From Candidatus Roseilinea sp. NK_OTU-006 (GTDB taxonomy: Bacteria; Chloroflexota; Anaerolineae; J036; Brachytrichaceae), in contig NZ_JAAFGM010000002.1 in the NCBI RefSeq assembly GCF_012931985.1, positions 62,001 through 126,000 of the forward strand: a stretch of 64,000 nucleotides of DNA. The letters are read 5' to 3'. A program made the translations under genes and the position numbers. The notes beneath the pieces are model-generated. The model was not told the DNA's origin and searched no databases. It saw only the letters and a list, made by a program, of their open reading frames with translations. The first letter of the stretch is position 1, and each line of letters starts with the position of its first letter. Below, piece after piece: positions 41,801 to 49,892 of this stretch.

Positions 41801-43993
41801 GTCGTCGCTTTTGTGGCGGTCGCGTTGACGGTCGGCCATCTCAACCGCAACGCCATCATCACGCTGGTGCGCGCGCGGTGGTCGGTGCTGCTCGTCGGCG
41901 AAGCGCTGTTCGTGACCGCCTTCGTGCTCTTCTTGCTTGTGCGCATAGGTAACCCTGACCTGTGGCATCCGTTCTTCGGCGGCGAGAAGCCGATGGACTT
42001 CGCCTACCTCAATTCAGTGTTGAAGGCGACGTACTTCCCGCCGCAAGACCCGTGGTTTGCCGGCGGGGCGATTAACTACTACTACTATGGCTTCGTCATG
42101 GTCGGCGCGCCGATCAAGGCGCTGGGCATTGACCCGGCCGTCGCGTATAACCTCGTCATCCCTACGCTATTCGCCATGACTGCCTGCGGCGCGTTCGGCC
42201 TGGGCGCGTCGTTTTACGCGGCGCGCAGCAATGGCGATGCGCCCGCGCTCCGGCGCGCCGTCGCTGCCGGTCTGATCGCCGCGACCTTCGCCGTCTTCAT
42301 CGGCAACGGCGACCAGATTCGCGTGGTCGGCCCGGCGTGGCAAAAGCTGGGCGGGATCGAGCAGGGCGTCGCTGCGCCGGTGGCTTTTGCGACCGGCCTG
42401 CTCAAGTGGCTGGGGGGAGCGCCGCTGCCCATTGCGCCTTGGTGGCCATATTGGAACCCGACTCGTCCGGCGCCCGAGGTGATGATCGCCGAGTTCCCGC
42501 TCTTCACCTTCCTCTATGCTGACCTGCACGCGCACATGATGGCGATGCCTCTGGCCTATCTGGCGCTGGCATTTGGGCTGGCGTTCGCCGCCGGCGCGCG
42601 CCATAGGTCGGCCATCGTCCTCGGCGCAGTATCGGTGGGCATGCTGTGGCCGACGAATTCATGGGACTATCCCCCCTACCTGCTGCTGGTCGGCGCCGGC
42701 TTGGTGTTGGGGCGGATTGAATCCGATGAAGGCGAGAGACTCGGCTGGCGCCGGCCGCTGCGCGCGGCCGGCCAGGCGCTGCCGACTGTCGTCGCCTTCG
42801 TCGCGCTCACCCGTCTGGCGATGGCGCCGTATTTGGTGAACTACGGCTCGGCCTACAACGAGGTTGATCCCTGGAGCGGCGACCGCACGCGGCTGGAGAC
42901 CTACATCACGATCTACGGCCTGTTCCTCATCCCGATCGGCTTCTACTTGCTGCGTGGGCTATTCGTCGAGGGACGGACGCCGCGCATCATACTGGGCGCA
43001 GCGACGGTCTTCGGCTGCGCGATCGGCGCGTTGCTGGCGCTTGGTGAAGCGCCGATCGCCCTGATCGCTGCGCCCGTGATGTTGCTGGCGTTGGCATCCG
43101 CCTGGCTGCCGGGTCGCTCGTCGCCCACGCGCCTGCTGTGGCTGATGACGGCGGGCGCCTTCGCGCTCACCCTCTTCGTCGAGCTGTTCACGCTGCGCGG
43201 CGACATCGGGCGCATGAACACGCAGTTCAAGTTCTACATCCAGGCCTGGCTGATGTTGAGCGTCTCAGCAGCAATTGCGCTGGTCTGGTCGGTTGAGGCG
43301 CTGTTTGCCGGCGGACGGGCAACCGCACACCCTCTCCCACAGGCCTTCTGGCGGGTGGCTTTCACAGCAGCCTTCGCCGTCGCGTTCTTCCTGGCGATGC
43401 TCTACCCGGTCTTCGCCATCCCGGCCAAGGTGGACGACCGCTACGTGCGCACGGCGCCGCGCGGCTTGGACGGCATGGCCTACATGCCATACGCGATGCG
43501 CAACGAGGAGTTCGCCGGCCGTCAGGCCGAGTTCCCGTTGCGGCATGACTACGATGCCATCCGCTGGATGCAGGACAACGTCGCAGGCTCGCCGACGATC
43601 ATCGAGGAAGGCGCCGCCGGCGGGAATCAGTATCGCTGGAGCGCGCGCTTCTCGATCTACACCGGTCTGCCGACCGTCGTCGGCTGGGAATGGCACCAGC
43701 GACAGCAACGCGCAGCGCTTGGCGCGCCGGTCGTCGAAGACCGCGTTGCCGACGTGCGCGAGTTCTACAGCACGACCGACATCGAGCGGGCGCGTCTGCT
43801 GCTGCGCCGCTACGATGTGCGCTACGTGATCGTGGGCGAGATGGAGCGGCTGTACAACGACTCGGCCGGCTTCGACAAGTTCGAGGCGATGGTCGAGGCC
43901 GGTGACCTGCGTATCGCTTATCAGAATCCGGGAGTCGCGATCTACGAAGTTGTGCCGCACACTATCCCGATGATGGGAGCAAGTGCGCGCTAG
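38813..43993 (+). CDS. Giant membrane protein: GT39-type half fused to DUF2298 (Chlor_Arch_YYY)
   Basis: A 1726-aa protein with more than twenty helices. The first half (about 1-900) is GT39/ArnT-like: HPDERHVTNVISALQMP near the N-terminus and a soluble beta-domain at about 540-700. The second half (about 960-1726) is the DUF2298 or 'YYY' domain, named for the tyrosine run in INYYYYGFVMVGAP, with GNGDQIRVVG, PLFTFLYADLHAHMMAMPL and RMNTQFKFYIQAW. This domain occurs mainly in Chloroflexota and Archaea and is thought to act in envelope glycan transfer. Two clean heptamer arrays (codons about 485-519 and 926-958) are read through in frame, both next to membrane helices. The start is GTG 38813 or ATG 38816. 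Confidence 0.85.
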   Translation: MMSAERTKAAISESSPTSSSDRRVPVRRYLHPAAWFVILVVAAALRFHDLNWDQSQYNHPDERHVTNVISALQMPSSLGEYLDPAQSPLNPYNNRQSWVYGTLPLFGGRAVAEFLDQGCAPTKAAVPALLGRLLFGAAAADCSQGFFTGYEHIRLVGRLLSMLADTLTVLIVYLTGRRLFGWRVGLLAAAFSALAVLQIQHSKFFVVESALTMFVAACLYFCARLATMQINSRRRAYALWANAALAGLCSGLAVASKISAWPTAALTVVAIAVAMMRDRRATGPAVLTALAAVAIAGSTAFAGFRLTQPYGFVGNSEVEWAYTIRACETLTDPEQFHICQQTPPMPETLARLVERIPAFLRPIIAPSARWIAELQFAAAQSSGAADPPWGWQWANRAPILFPLTNIVFYGLGVPLGATAVIGAFYLLSRLLRGRRRYAYLVPALWIFGFFLYQGTQFVKSLRYQLPIYPMLCIAAAVVLVALWRSQGAGAGERELGVGGRKWALPSPLSRFPILNSQFLIALVLAGALTWALAFMRIYDGELTRTEASRWIYAHVPTALTLSGDAAGQPRQVQLPIKDIALQPGEPFVATVRVSAQADGVGAPLQRPRFTLNYVEGEGLVQVRLLEAPTQAELGVARQHIGPAASTIAFNGVAIEPDADYTLELTLLDGDSIRARTSVIANQHFDEGIPFRIEGKDGFGWYYRGLSSTPWGDMPVYNEDDPAKYEMFLRALDEADYIVLNSNRHYGSVARLPWRFPMTNAYYRALMGGELGFALVADFYRFPRIGPFVFNDQEMPQRLVRPEGVQGTPPGIEVPYPKAEEAFSVYDHPRVLIFQKTPAYSSALVARALSPYVDVRTVRQTAFQASNTPGGLLLDQHMREAQQAGGTWRELFPRASPLNQSPLLAILAWLALIEALGVAGFMVLAAVTKRPESRGQGPDAGRRTQDDPASHVWRLASLVDGGYAFAKVFGLLITSFVAWWLAGLRIAPFTSSMIWAIVVAFVAVALTVGHLNRNAIITLVRARWSVLLVGEALFVTAFVLFLLVRIGNPDLWHPFFGGEKPMDFAYLNSVLKATYFPPQDPWFAGGAINYYYYGFVMVGAPIKALGIDPAVAYNLVIPTLFAMTACGAFGLGASFYAARSNGDAPALRRAVAAGLIAATFAVFIGNGDQIRVVGPAWQKLGGIEQGVAAPVAFATGLLKWLGGAPLPIAPWWPYWNPTRPAPEVMIAEFPLFTFLYADLHAHMMAMPLAYLALAFGLAFAAGARHRSAIVLGAVSVGMLWPTNSWDYPPYLLLVGAGLVLGRIESDEGERLGWRRPLRAAGQALPTVVAFVALTRLAMAPYLVNYGSAYNEVDPWSGDRTRLETYITIYGLFLIPIGFYLLRGLFVEGRTPRIILGAATVFGCAIGALLALGEAPIALIAAPVMLLALASAWLPGRSSPTRLLWLMTAGAFALTLFVELFTLRGDIGRMNTQFKFYIQAWLMLSVSAAIALVWSVEALFAGGRATAHPLPQAFWRVAFTAAFAVAFFLAMLYPVFAIPAKVDDRYVRTAPRGLDGMAYMPYAMRNEEFAGRQAEFPLRHDYDAIRWMQDNVAGSPTIIEEGAAGGNQYRWSARFSIYTGLPTVVGWEWHQRQQRAALGAPVVEDRVADVREFYSTTDIERARLLLRRYDVRYVIVGEMERLYNDSAGFDKFEAMVEAGDLRIAYQNPGVAIYEVVPHTIPMMGASAR
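40266..40370. repeat. Heptamer array 4: 15 units in frame in the YYY gene
   Basis: Fifteen 7-nt units, exactly 105 bp or 35 codons. They go from G-rich (GGCGGGG, GTTGGGA, GTCGGGG) to C-rich (GTCCCCT, TTCCCGA, CTCTCAA). A 17-base arm in the first half pairs with the second half with three G-T wobbles. The encoded peptide is polar and Gly-rich and lies just before a membrane helix. Confidence 0.9.
41588..41685. repeat. Heptamer array 5: 14 units in frame in the YYY gene
   Basis: Fourteen 7-nt units, including AGAGGCC twice, GGACGCA twice in tandem next to AGACGCA, then CTGGCGT and CTTGCGT. The last third is the near complement of the middle, so the element can fold. It encodes a charged linker between the GT39-type half and the DUF2298 half. 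Confidence 0.9.
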
Positions 43994-44149
43994 TCCGGCC
44001 AGTTGGCGCGCCGGCGCTGGGCCTTGCGCCCCGCAGAGGCGAGGCGAAGCCATCTGCGATCGTCTATGCTTAGCGATGCGTATGCGCCATGGGCGGGTCA
44101 GGCTCGCGCGCGTGATGGGCAGATCGTCGCCTGCGAAGGTGGAATCACG

Positions 44150-44635
44150 ATGAGCACAGCCAATGACAACTCGATCAAAATCGTCGCGTCCAATCGTCGG
44201 GCGACCTTCGACTATGCGCTCGAGGAGCGGTTCGAGGCGGGGATCGTCTTGACCGGAGGGGAGATCAAGTCGGTGCGGGCGGGCAAAATGGATTTGCGCG
44301 ATGCGTTCGTGCAAATCCGCGACGGCGAAGCGTGGTTGCTCAACGCTTACATTCCGACCTACGATCTCGCCACCGGCTTTGCGCGCACAGCAGCGCAGGA
44401 CGGCGAACGCCGCGACCGCAAGTTGCTGTTGCACAAAAAGGAGATCCTCGAACTGGCGCGCGGCATCGAGCGCAAAGGCTACACCGCCATCGCCACCAAA
44501 GTGTATCTCAAGCGCGGACGCGCAAAAGTCGAAGTCGCGCTGGCGAAGGGCAAGAAGCTGTATGACAAGCGACAAGCCGTGGCCAAACGCGACGCCGACC
44601 GGGATATTCAACGCGCTCTGCGCGAGCGATACTAA
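44150..44635 (+). CDS. smpB: SsrA-binding protein SmpB
   Basis: SmpB brings tmRNA to stalled ribosomes for trans-translation. The 161-aa protein has the family blocks FDYALEERFEAGIVLTGGEI, KMDLRDAFVQIRDGEAWLLN, RKLLLHKKEI and VYLKRGRAKVEVALAKGKK, with a basic C-terminal tail (DKRQAVAKRDADRDIQRAL) that enters the decoding centre. The ATG at 44150 has AGGTGG upstream; the open frame from 44003 is not needed. The tmRNA gene ssrA is not found in the 262 bp downstream. That gap holds one frame without a start and nothing else I can name. Confidence 0.95.
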   Translation: MSTANDNSIKIVASNRRATFDYALEERFEAGIVLTGGEIKSVRAGKMDLRDAFVQIRDGEAWLLNAYIPTYDLATGFARTAAQDGERRDRKLLLHKKEILELARGIERKGYTAIATKVYLKRGRAKVEVALAKGKKLYDKRQAVAKRDADRDIQRALRERY

Positions 44636-44897
44636 GCCTGTTCTGGGAAGAAACCAGCCTCTCGCAAGCCGTTGACCCGCGACCTGCCACTGGCGCGGCG
44701 ACGGCGAACGCGGCTGCCAACCTGACGCCGCCGGTATATGCGCTGATCGCGAGCGCTGTCCAGCCATCCGGCGCCGACGCTCCCCAGGCGGTGGTATGTG
44801 TCGCGCCGAAGACCCGCTCGCGGCTGCAGCGACTACATCGCCCCGCACAGCCGCCTCCGCGTCAGGGCGTGTATAGGTCAGCGTGACCGCGCAAGCC

Positions 44898-45401
44898 TTA
44901 CTGCGGCGCGGCCGTTGCTGGCGCCGACGTCGCCGGTGCGCCGGTCTGCTGAGGACGGATGAGCATCACCGGGGTCTTCGCGCCGCGCACGACCTTTTCG
45001 GCCACGCTGCCGAGCAACCAACGCTCCATGCCGCTGCGGCCATGTGTGGACATGACGATTAGGTCGGCGCCCACTTCCTCTGCGCGGTCGAGGATCGCAT
45101 CGGCGACCGGCCCTTCGCGCACTGCCGTCGTCACTGTGACCGAGGTGGCTGCCTGTAACCCGGTGGCTACTTTTTGCAGATACTCCTCACAGTGCGCGCG
45201 GTCGCTATCGTAGAGGCTGGCGAGCGTGGCCGGATCGTTGACGTAGACGTAGCTCGACGGATGCACGGCGATGCGCAACAGCTCGATGTGCCCGCCGGAG
45301 CATTCGGCCAGCATCTGCGCATAGGGTAGAGCGCCTTCGGCGAAGCGCGAGCCGTCCAGCGGCACCAGGATCTTCTTGAAGGCCAGAGGGGCGTTTGACA
45401 T
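44898..45401 (-). CDS. Universal stress protein, UspA family
   Basis: A 167-aa single-domain Usp. It begins FKKILVPLDGSRFAEGALPY with the ATP-contact aspartate and ends with the nucleotide loop STHGRSGMERWLLGSVAEKV and VMLIRP, which fits the ATP-binding G-x2-G-x9-G-S pattern. A low-complexity Ala/Thr/Pro tail follows. An AGGAGG ribosome binding site is present. It stands alone and its trigger is unknown. Confidence 0.92.
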   Translation of the reverse strand: MSNAPLAFKKILVPLDGSRFAEGALPYAQMLAECSGGHIELLRIAVHPSSYVYVNDPATLASLYDSDRAHCEEYLQKVATGLQAATSVTVTTAVREGPVADAILDRAEEVGADLIVMSTHGRSGMERWLLGSVAEKVVRGAKTPVMLIRPQQTGAPATSAPATAAPQ

Positions 45402-45620
45402 ATCTGCCTCCTAACAGGCGCGCAAGCGCGCTGCCCATTGTTTGTAGCTTAAACGAAGTCAACAATCGGCGCAACGGATAAAAGAGCAGGCCGGCCCTGT
45501 GCGAGCAGTCAGGTCGCCGGCCTCAGCTCAGGTAGCTGTTCAACTTCCCCAGTCTTCCTAAAGTGGCAGCCGCGGCTAGCAGTGCGGGAGAGTGTATGGG
45601 CGGTGAGCTTTACCACTCCG

Positions 45621-45626
45621 TATAAT
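45621..45626 (+). promoter_or_regulatory. -10 box of the DUF309 gene, leaderless type
   Basis: TATAAT ends 8 nt before the ATG at 45635, with no ribosome binding site between. Confidence 0.5.
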
Positions 45627-45634
45627 CGCCGCGT

Positions 45635-46420
45635 ATGACGAAGCGCATCGTGGCGCTGGTGGATGATTTGTTCTTTCAACAGCCCATTGCGTCGGCAGCA
45701 CAGCGGCTGGGCTATGCGGTCGAGTTCGCTGAGCCGACGAATGACGTGGTGGCCTACCTCGTCGCGCGGCAGCCGCGGCTCATCGTTGTTGACCTGAACG
45801 TGAAATCGTTAGACTGGGAGGGCTGGGTGATGGCGGCCAAGACCAGTCCGGCGACGCGCAAGATGCCCGTCCTCGCCTTCGGCTCGCATACCGACGCAGC
45901 TCGCATCGCGCGGGCGCGCAAGGCCGGCTGCGATGCCGTGGTCAGCAACGGCGCATTCATGGCTCACCTGGCCGACATGATTCAAACGCACGCTCGGCCG
46001 GACGAGAGCGAGGCGCTGCTCCGCCAGGCCCAGGAGCCGTTGCCCGAACTCGCGCGGCAGGCCATCGCGCAATTCAATGCCGGCGAGTTCTGGGAGCAGC
46101 ACGAGACGTTCGAGACGGTCTGGCGGGCCGAACCCGGGCCGGTGCGGCAGATGTATCAGGGCATCCTGCAGGTCGGTGTGGCCTACTACCAGATTCAGCG
46201 CCGCAACTACGACGGTGCGCGCAAGCTCTTTCAACGCGCCTGGCAGTACCTCAGTGTGCTGCCCGATGTGTGCCAGGGCGTGGACATCGCCCAACTGCGC
46301 GCCGATGCGCAAGCCGCGCTGGCCGAATTGGAGCGGCTGGGGCCGGCGCGCATCGCCGAATTCGATCCGGCGCTCTTTAAGCCCATCCGCCTGGTCTCAC
46401 TCGGCCATCCCGTTTCTTAG
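45635..46420 (+). CDS. Receiver-like domain fused to DUF309
   Basis: Residues 1-115 have a CheY-like layout: acidic pair at VDD (8-10) and a possible phospho-acceptor Asp in LIVVDLNVKS. The conserved lysine near the end is not evident, so phosphorylation is doubtful. Residues from about 135 are DUF309, with the signature AQFNAGEFWEQHETFETVW and then GILQVGVAYYQIQRRNYDGA. DUF309 proteins are small helical proteins of unknown role. The combination hints at a regulated scaffold or binding protein. The next gene is an enoyl-ACP-reductase-like SDR 66 bp downstream. Confidence 0.8.
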   Translation: MTKRIVALVDDLFFQQPIASAAQRLGYAVEFAEPTNDVVAYLVARQPRLIVVDLNVKSLDWEGWVMAAKTSPATRKMPVLAFGSHTDAARIARARKAGCDAVVSNGAFMAHLADMIQTHARPDESEALLRQAQEPLPELARQAIAQFNAGEFWEQHETFETVWRAEPGPVRQMYQGILQVGVAYYQIQRRNYDGARKLFQRAWQYLSVLPDVCQGVDIAQLRADAQAALAELERLGPARIAEFDPALFKPIRLVSLGHPVS

Positions 46421-46486
46421 CCAAGCAGGGAGCGCCGAAATCCACCGCCGAGGCGCTTCCCACAATCTACTTTGGAATCGTTCCAC

Positions 46487-47266
46487 ATGCCCTACGACTT
46501 CTCGAACAAGATCGCCCTCATCACCGGCAGCGGCCGCGGCATCGGCAAGGCCACGGCGCTGCACTTCGCCCGCCTAGGGGCCGACATCGTCGTGAATTAC
46601 CTGCGTAAGCAAAGCGCCGCCGAGGAAACCGCGCAGGAGATCGAGGCACTCGGCCGGCGTGCATTGGTCGTCAAGGCCGATGTTGGCGATCCCGACGACA
46701 TCGAGCGCCTGTTCGACGTCGTCGAGCGGGAATGGGGCGGCCTCGATTTCCTCATCAACAACGCGGCGTCGGGATATATCAGGCCGATTGCCGAGCAGAA
46801 GGTGAAGGGCTGGGACTGGACGATGAACATCAACGCGCGGGCGGCGCTGTTCACCGCGCAGCGCGCCGCGCCGTTGATGCACAAACGCGGCGGCGGCGCC
46901 ATCGTCAACGTCAGCAGCATCGGCAGCGGGCGCACCTTGCCCGACTACGTGGTGATCGGCGCGTCGAAGGGCGCGCTGGAAGCCGTCACACGCTACTGCG
47001 CCGTCGAGTTCTCGCCGCTGAACATCGTGGTGAACTGCGTCGCGCCGGGCATCATTCACACCGACGCGTTGCAGTTCTTCAAAGACAGCGACCTGATGCT
47101 GAAGCTGGCGCGCGAGCGCACGCCCGCCGGCCGGCTGGTTGAGCCGGAGGACGTCGCCAAGCTGATCGCCTTCCTGTGCAGCCCCGATGCATTCATGATC
47201 CGTGGCCAGGTGATCTGGATTGACGGCGGCTGGAGCATTGACGTCGGCCGCCAGTGGACGAGTTGA
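46487..47266 (+). CDS. fabL: SDR family enoyl-ACP reductase, FabL-like
   Basis: This enzyme reduces the trans-2-enoyl-ACP double bond in fatty acid synthesis. The 259-aa protein resembles Bacillus FabL: ALITGSGRGIGKATALHFAR, INNAASGYIRPIAEQK, WDWTMNINARAALFTAQRAA and CVAPGIIHTDALQFF. The catalytic pair is spaced Y-x6-K (DYVVIGASKGALE), as in enoyl reductases, not the Y-x3-K of most SDRs. I use the ATG at 46487; the TTG at 46472 is less likely. The identification rests on motif resemblance, and other SDRs of the group could have another substrate. Confidence 0.8.
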   Translation: MPYDFSNKIALITGSGRGIGKATALHFARLGADIVVNYLRKQSAAEETAQEIEALGRRALVVKADVGDPDDIERLFDVVEREWGGLDFLINNAASGYIRPIAEQKVKGWDWTMNINARAALFTAQRAAPLMHKRGGGAIVNVSSIGSGRTLPDYVVIGASKGALEAVTRYCAVEFSPLNIVVNCVAPGIIHTDALQFFKDSDLMLKLARERTPAGRLVEPEDVAKLIAFLCSPDAFMIRGQVIWIDGGWSIDVGRQWTS

Positions 47267-47278
47267 CGTTGCCGCGCC

Positions 47279-47794
47279 ATGTCAGGCGTGCCGATTGCGT
47301 TTGCGCTCATCCTCGTCGCGATCGCGTTGCTGGTCATCGCCCGCCGGCTGCGCCTCCGCAGCGGCCTGCCCGCCGGCCGGGTGATCTACAGCGACATCGG
47401 CGCCTGGCAGCGCAATGAACGGGTGTTGTTGTCGCCCACATACGGCATCGCCGGCAAGCCTGACTATTTGGTGCGCGCCGGCAATGACATTGTGCCGGTC
47501 GAGGTGAAATCGTCGCCTGCGCCGGCCCGGCCATGGCCTTCGCACGTGTTGCAACTGGCCGCCTACTGCCTGCTGGTCGAGGAAGCGCTCGACGCGCGCG
47601 TCACGCAAGGCATCATCCAGTATGCCGACAAGCGATTTATCGTGGACTATACGCCGGCGCTCAAGGCCGAGTTGCTGCGCGTGGTGGGCGAAATGCGCTG
47701 CGCCTTGCGTGAAGGCGACGCGCATCGCAGTCACGACGAGCCGAGCCGCTGCGCCCGCTGTGGCGCGCGCACGGCATGCGATGAGCGGTTGTGA
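47279..47794 (+). CDS. Membrane-anchored Cas4/Dna2-like PD-(D/E)XK nuclease
   Basis: A 171-aa protein with one N-terminal membrane helix (about 5-22) followed by a RecB/Cas4-type nuclease core: YGIAGKPDYLV with the metal-binding Asp, IVPVEVKSS with the E-x-K pair, and VLQLAAYCLLVEEA (QhxxY motif). The C-terminal cysteines are CARCGARTAC, three in all. Cas4 proteins use a fourth, N-terminal cysteine for their iron-sulphur cluster, and none is present here. No CRISPR array or cas gene is near. It follows the FabL-like gene by 12 bp. A role in DNA processing at the membrane is possible but unproven. Confidence 0.78.
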   Translation: MSGVPIAFALILVAIALLVIARRLRLRSGLPAGRVIYSDIGAWQRNERVLLSPTYGIAGKPDYLVRAGNDIVPVEVKSSPAPARPWPSHVLQLAAYCLLVEEALDARVTQGIIQYADKRFIVDYTPALKAELLRVVGEMRCALREGDAHRSHDEPSRCARCGARTACDERL

Positions 47795-47951
47795 ACCCCA
47801 TCGCTGCCGGCAGACGAGCATCGTGGATATCGCGGATACAGAAGGGGGTAAGCGCCTGGCTAGTGGGGGCGTTGGTATCATCCTACTCTCAGCGAAGTGC
47901 TTACAATCACAGAAGATGATCCTTCGATGATCTGGTGAGGAGCGGACGGCT

Positions 47952-48959
47952 ATGAACACGACGATTTGGATGCGCGCCCTGCGTGGCGTACCGAGACTTG
48001 GCCGTGATGAGTGGCGCGCGCTGGACGCAGTCGCAAAATGGCTGATCGCCACGCGCTCGGCCGTGCTGATCATGACGTTGATCTCGTCGGCCATCGCCGG
48101 CATTTTCGCCGTGCGCGCCGGCAAATTTGACTTTTGGCTGTGGGCGTTGGTGACGGTCGGCTTAATGATGGCGCATGCGACCAACAACCTGCTGAACGAT
48201 ATGACCGACTACGCCAAGGGCGTGGACAAGGGCAACTATTACCGCGCGCAGTACGGCGTGCAGCCGCTGGAGGCCGGCTTCTGGACGATGAAAGATGCCT
48301 GGCGCTACGCGATCGTCACCGGCAGCATCGCCGCGCTGTGCGGCCTGGCCTGTGTGCTCATGCGCGGCGGGTTGACGTTGCCGCTGATGCTGGCCGGCGC
48401 ATTCTTTGTGCTGGCCTACACCTGGCCGCTCAAGTATGTCGGCCTGGGCGAGATCGCCGTGCTGCTGGTGTGGGGGCCATTGATGATCGGCGGCGGCTAC
48501 TACGTGATCGCTGGTGAATGGGATTGGAACGTCGTGCTGGGCGGACTGCCCTATGCGCTGGGCACGACCATGGTGATCTTCGGCAAGCACATTGACAAGC
48601 GCGCGTCGGATAAAGAAAAGCGCATCTTTACGCTGCCGGTGATCCTGGGCGACCGCCTGTCGCGCGCCGTCGCCATCGGCTGCATGGTGCTGCAGTATGT
48701 GCTGGTGATCGGGCTGATCATCGCCGGCTTCTTTACCCCCCTCATGCTGGTGGTGTTGTTGGCGCTGCGGGTGTTCGCGCTGACCTTCCGCATGTTCCAG
48801 AAGCCCAAGCCAGCGGAGAAGCCGGACTGGTTCCCCGCCGACGCCTGGCCGACCTGGCTGGCGGCTTTCGCCTTCTACCACAACCGGACGTTCGGCCTGC
48901 TATTCCTGCTCGGCTTGATCGTCGAGACGGCGCTGCGCGCAGCCGGCATCATCGCTTAA
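47952..48959 (+). CDS. UbiA family prenyltransferase
   Basis: A membrane enzyme of 335 aa with about eight helices that attaches a polyprenyl chain to an aromatic or other acceptor. The two Asp-rich Mg2+/diphosphate motifs are visible: NNLLNDMTDYAKGVD near 80-94 and KHIDKRASDKEKR near 213-225. The pattern resembles MenA-like quinone enzymes, but the remaining quinone genes are absent, so the acceptor is unknown. A GAGGAG ribosome binding site lies before the ATG, and a TACAAT box stands about 45 bp upstream. Confidence 0.85.
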   Translation: MNTTIWMRALRGVPRLGRDEWRALDAVAKWLIATRSAVLIMTLISSAIAGIFAVRAGKFDFWLWALVTVGLMMAHATNNLLNDMTDYAKGVDKGNYYRAQYGVQPLEAGFWTMKDAWRYAIVTGSIAALCGLACVLMRGGLTLPLMLAGAFFVLAYTWPLKYVGLGEIAVLLVWGPLMIGGGYYVIAGEWDWNVVLGGLPYALGTTMVIFGKHIDKRASDKEKRIFTLPVILGDRLSRAVAIGCMVLQYVLVIGLIIAGFFTPLMLVVLLALRVFALTFRMFQKPKPAEKPDWFPADAWPTWLAAFAFYHNRTFGLLFLLGLIVETALRAAGIIA

Positions 48960-48969
48960 TCAGCCTATC

Positions 48970-49002
48970 GGGTGGGCAAAAGCGCATCGCCCTCGCCCAC
49001 CC
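48970..49002. terminator. Hairpin between convergent genes, repeated stem family
   Basis: Arms GGGTGGGC (48970-48977) and GCCCACCC (48995-49002) close a 17-nt loop in the 53-bp gap between convergent genes. Read on the minus strand it is similar to the hairpin at 31537-31567. No T-run is present. Confidence 0.45.
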
Positions 49003-49012
49003 ACGCACAGCC

Positions 49013-49810
49013 TCACATCGAGATCCGCTCGCCGCCGTCCACGACGATCACGGCGCCGTTGATGCGCTCGATCTCCGGGTCGCACAGCGCGCGGATGGTG
49101 ACGGCGACATCGCGCGGGGTGGTGAGCCGACCGGTGGGGTTGCGGCGCATAGCGATAGCCACGATTTCATCGTTGCCAGGGATCTTGCGCAGCGCCGGCG
49201 TATCGGTCACGCCGGCCATAATGCAGTTCACCATCACGCCGTGTTTGCCCAACTCTAGGGCGAGCTGGCGGGTGTGGCTCTCCAGCGCGCTCTTGGCCGC
49301 GCTCACCGCGCCGTAGGTTCGGAACACCTCTTCGCTGCCGGCGCTGGTCATGCTGAACACCCGGCTGCCCCGACCCAGCAAGTTGGCGTGCCACAAATCC
49401 TGCACCCAATACACCAGGCTATTGGCCATCACATCCAGCGTCATCTCCAGTTGCGTCTGCGTGAGCTGATGTTCGGCGTCGGGGCCGATAAACGGCTGCA
49501 GCGAGCCGAAGGCGACCGAGTGCATCACCATATGCAACTTGTCTTCGCCAAGCCATGCCTTGATCTGCGCGACAGCGTCGCTGCGCTTTTCGGCGTTGGC
49601 GATGTTCATGTTCAGGTAGTGCACTTGCACGCCGCATGACTCGATCTGCCCGACCAGCTCCTTCACCGCTTCCAATGCCGGCCCACGGTCGAGGTGCAAG
49701 CCGATGATGTTGACGCCGTACCTCGCCAGCTCCAGCGCCGTCGCCGCGCCGAAGCCCGACGACGCACCTAAGATCAGCGCCCATTTGCCTTTCAAATCTT
49801 CTTGTGCCAT
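49013..49810 (-). CDS. SDR family oxidoreductase, enoyl-ACP-reductase-like
   Basis: A 265-aa protein with the Rossmann start WALILGASSGFGAATALELA. It has HSVAFGSLQPF in the active-site loop and the pair Y-x6-K in RTYGAVSAAKSALESHTRQL, as in FabI and FabL type enoyl reductases. The end is INGAVIVVDGGERISM. It is the second Y-x6-K SDR within 3.5 kb, after the FabL-like gene. The ATG at 49810 has GGAAG upstream; the frame from 50026 overlaps the neighbouring gene. It lies 82 bp downstream of the deacetylase gene. Confidence 0.82.
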   Translation of the reverse strand: MAQEDLKGKWALILGASSGFGAATALELARYGVNIIGLHLDRGPALEAVKELVGQIESCGVQVHYLNMNIANAEKRSDAVAQIKAWLGEDKLHMVMHSVAFGSLQPFIGPDAEHQLTQTQLEMTLDVMANSLVYWVQDLWHANLLGRGSRVFSMTSAGSEEVFRTYGAVSAAKSALESHTRQLALELGKHGVMVNCIMAGVTDTPALRKIPGNDEIVAIAMRRNPTGRLTTPRDVAVTIRALCDPEIERINGAVIVVDGGERISM

Positions 49811-49892
49811 GGCTTTCTTCCGTGAAGTGAATTCAGAAGACGCGCGGCGCGGCTTTGCCTTCAGCCCCTGCGCGTCTTTGTCGTTGCAGCAT

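Noticed and set aside
44003-44149. Extended N-terminus of SmpB
   Set aside because: The added 49 residues are unlike any SmpB, and the ATG at 44150 has a ribosome binding site.
44636-44897. tmRNA gene next to smpB
   Set aside because: No tRNA-Ala-like ends or tag frame are visible. The only feature is one start-less open frame.
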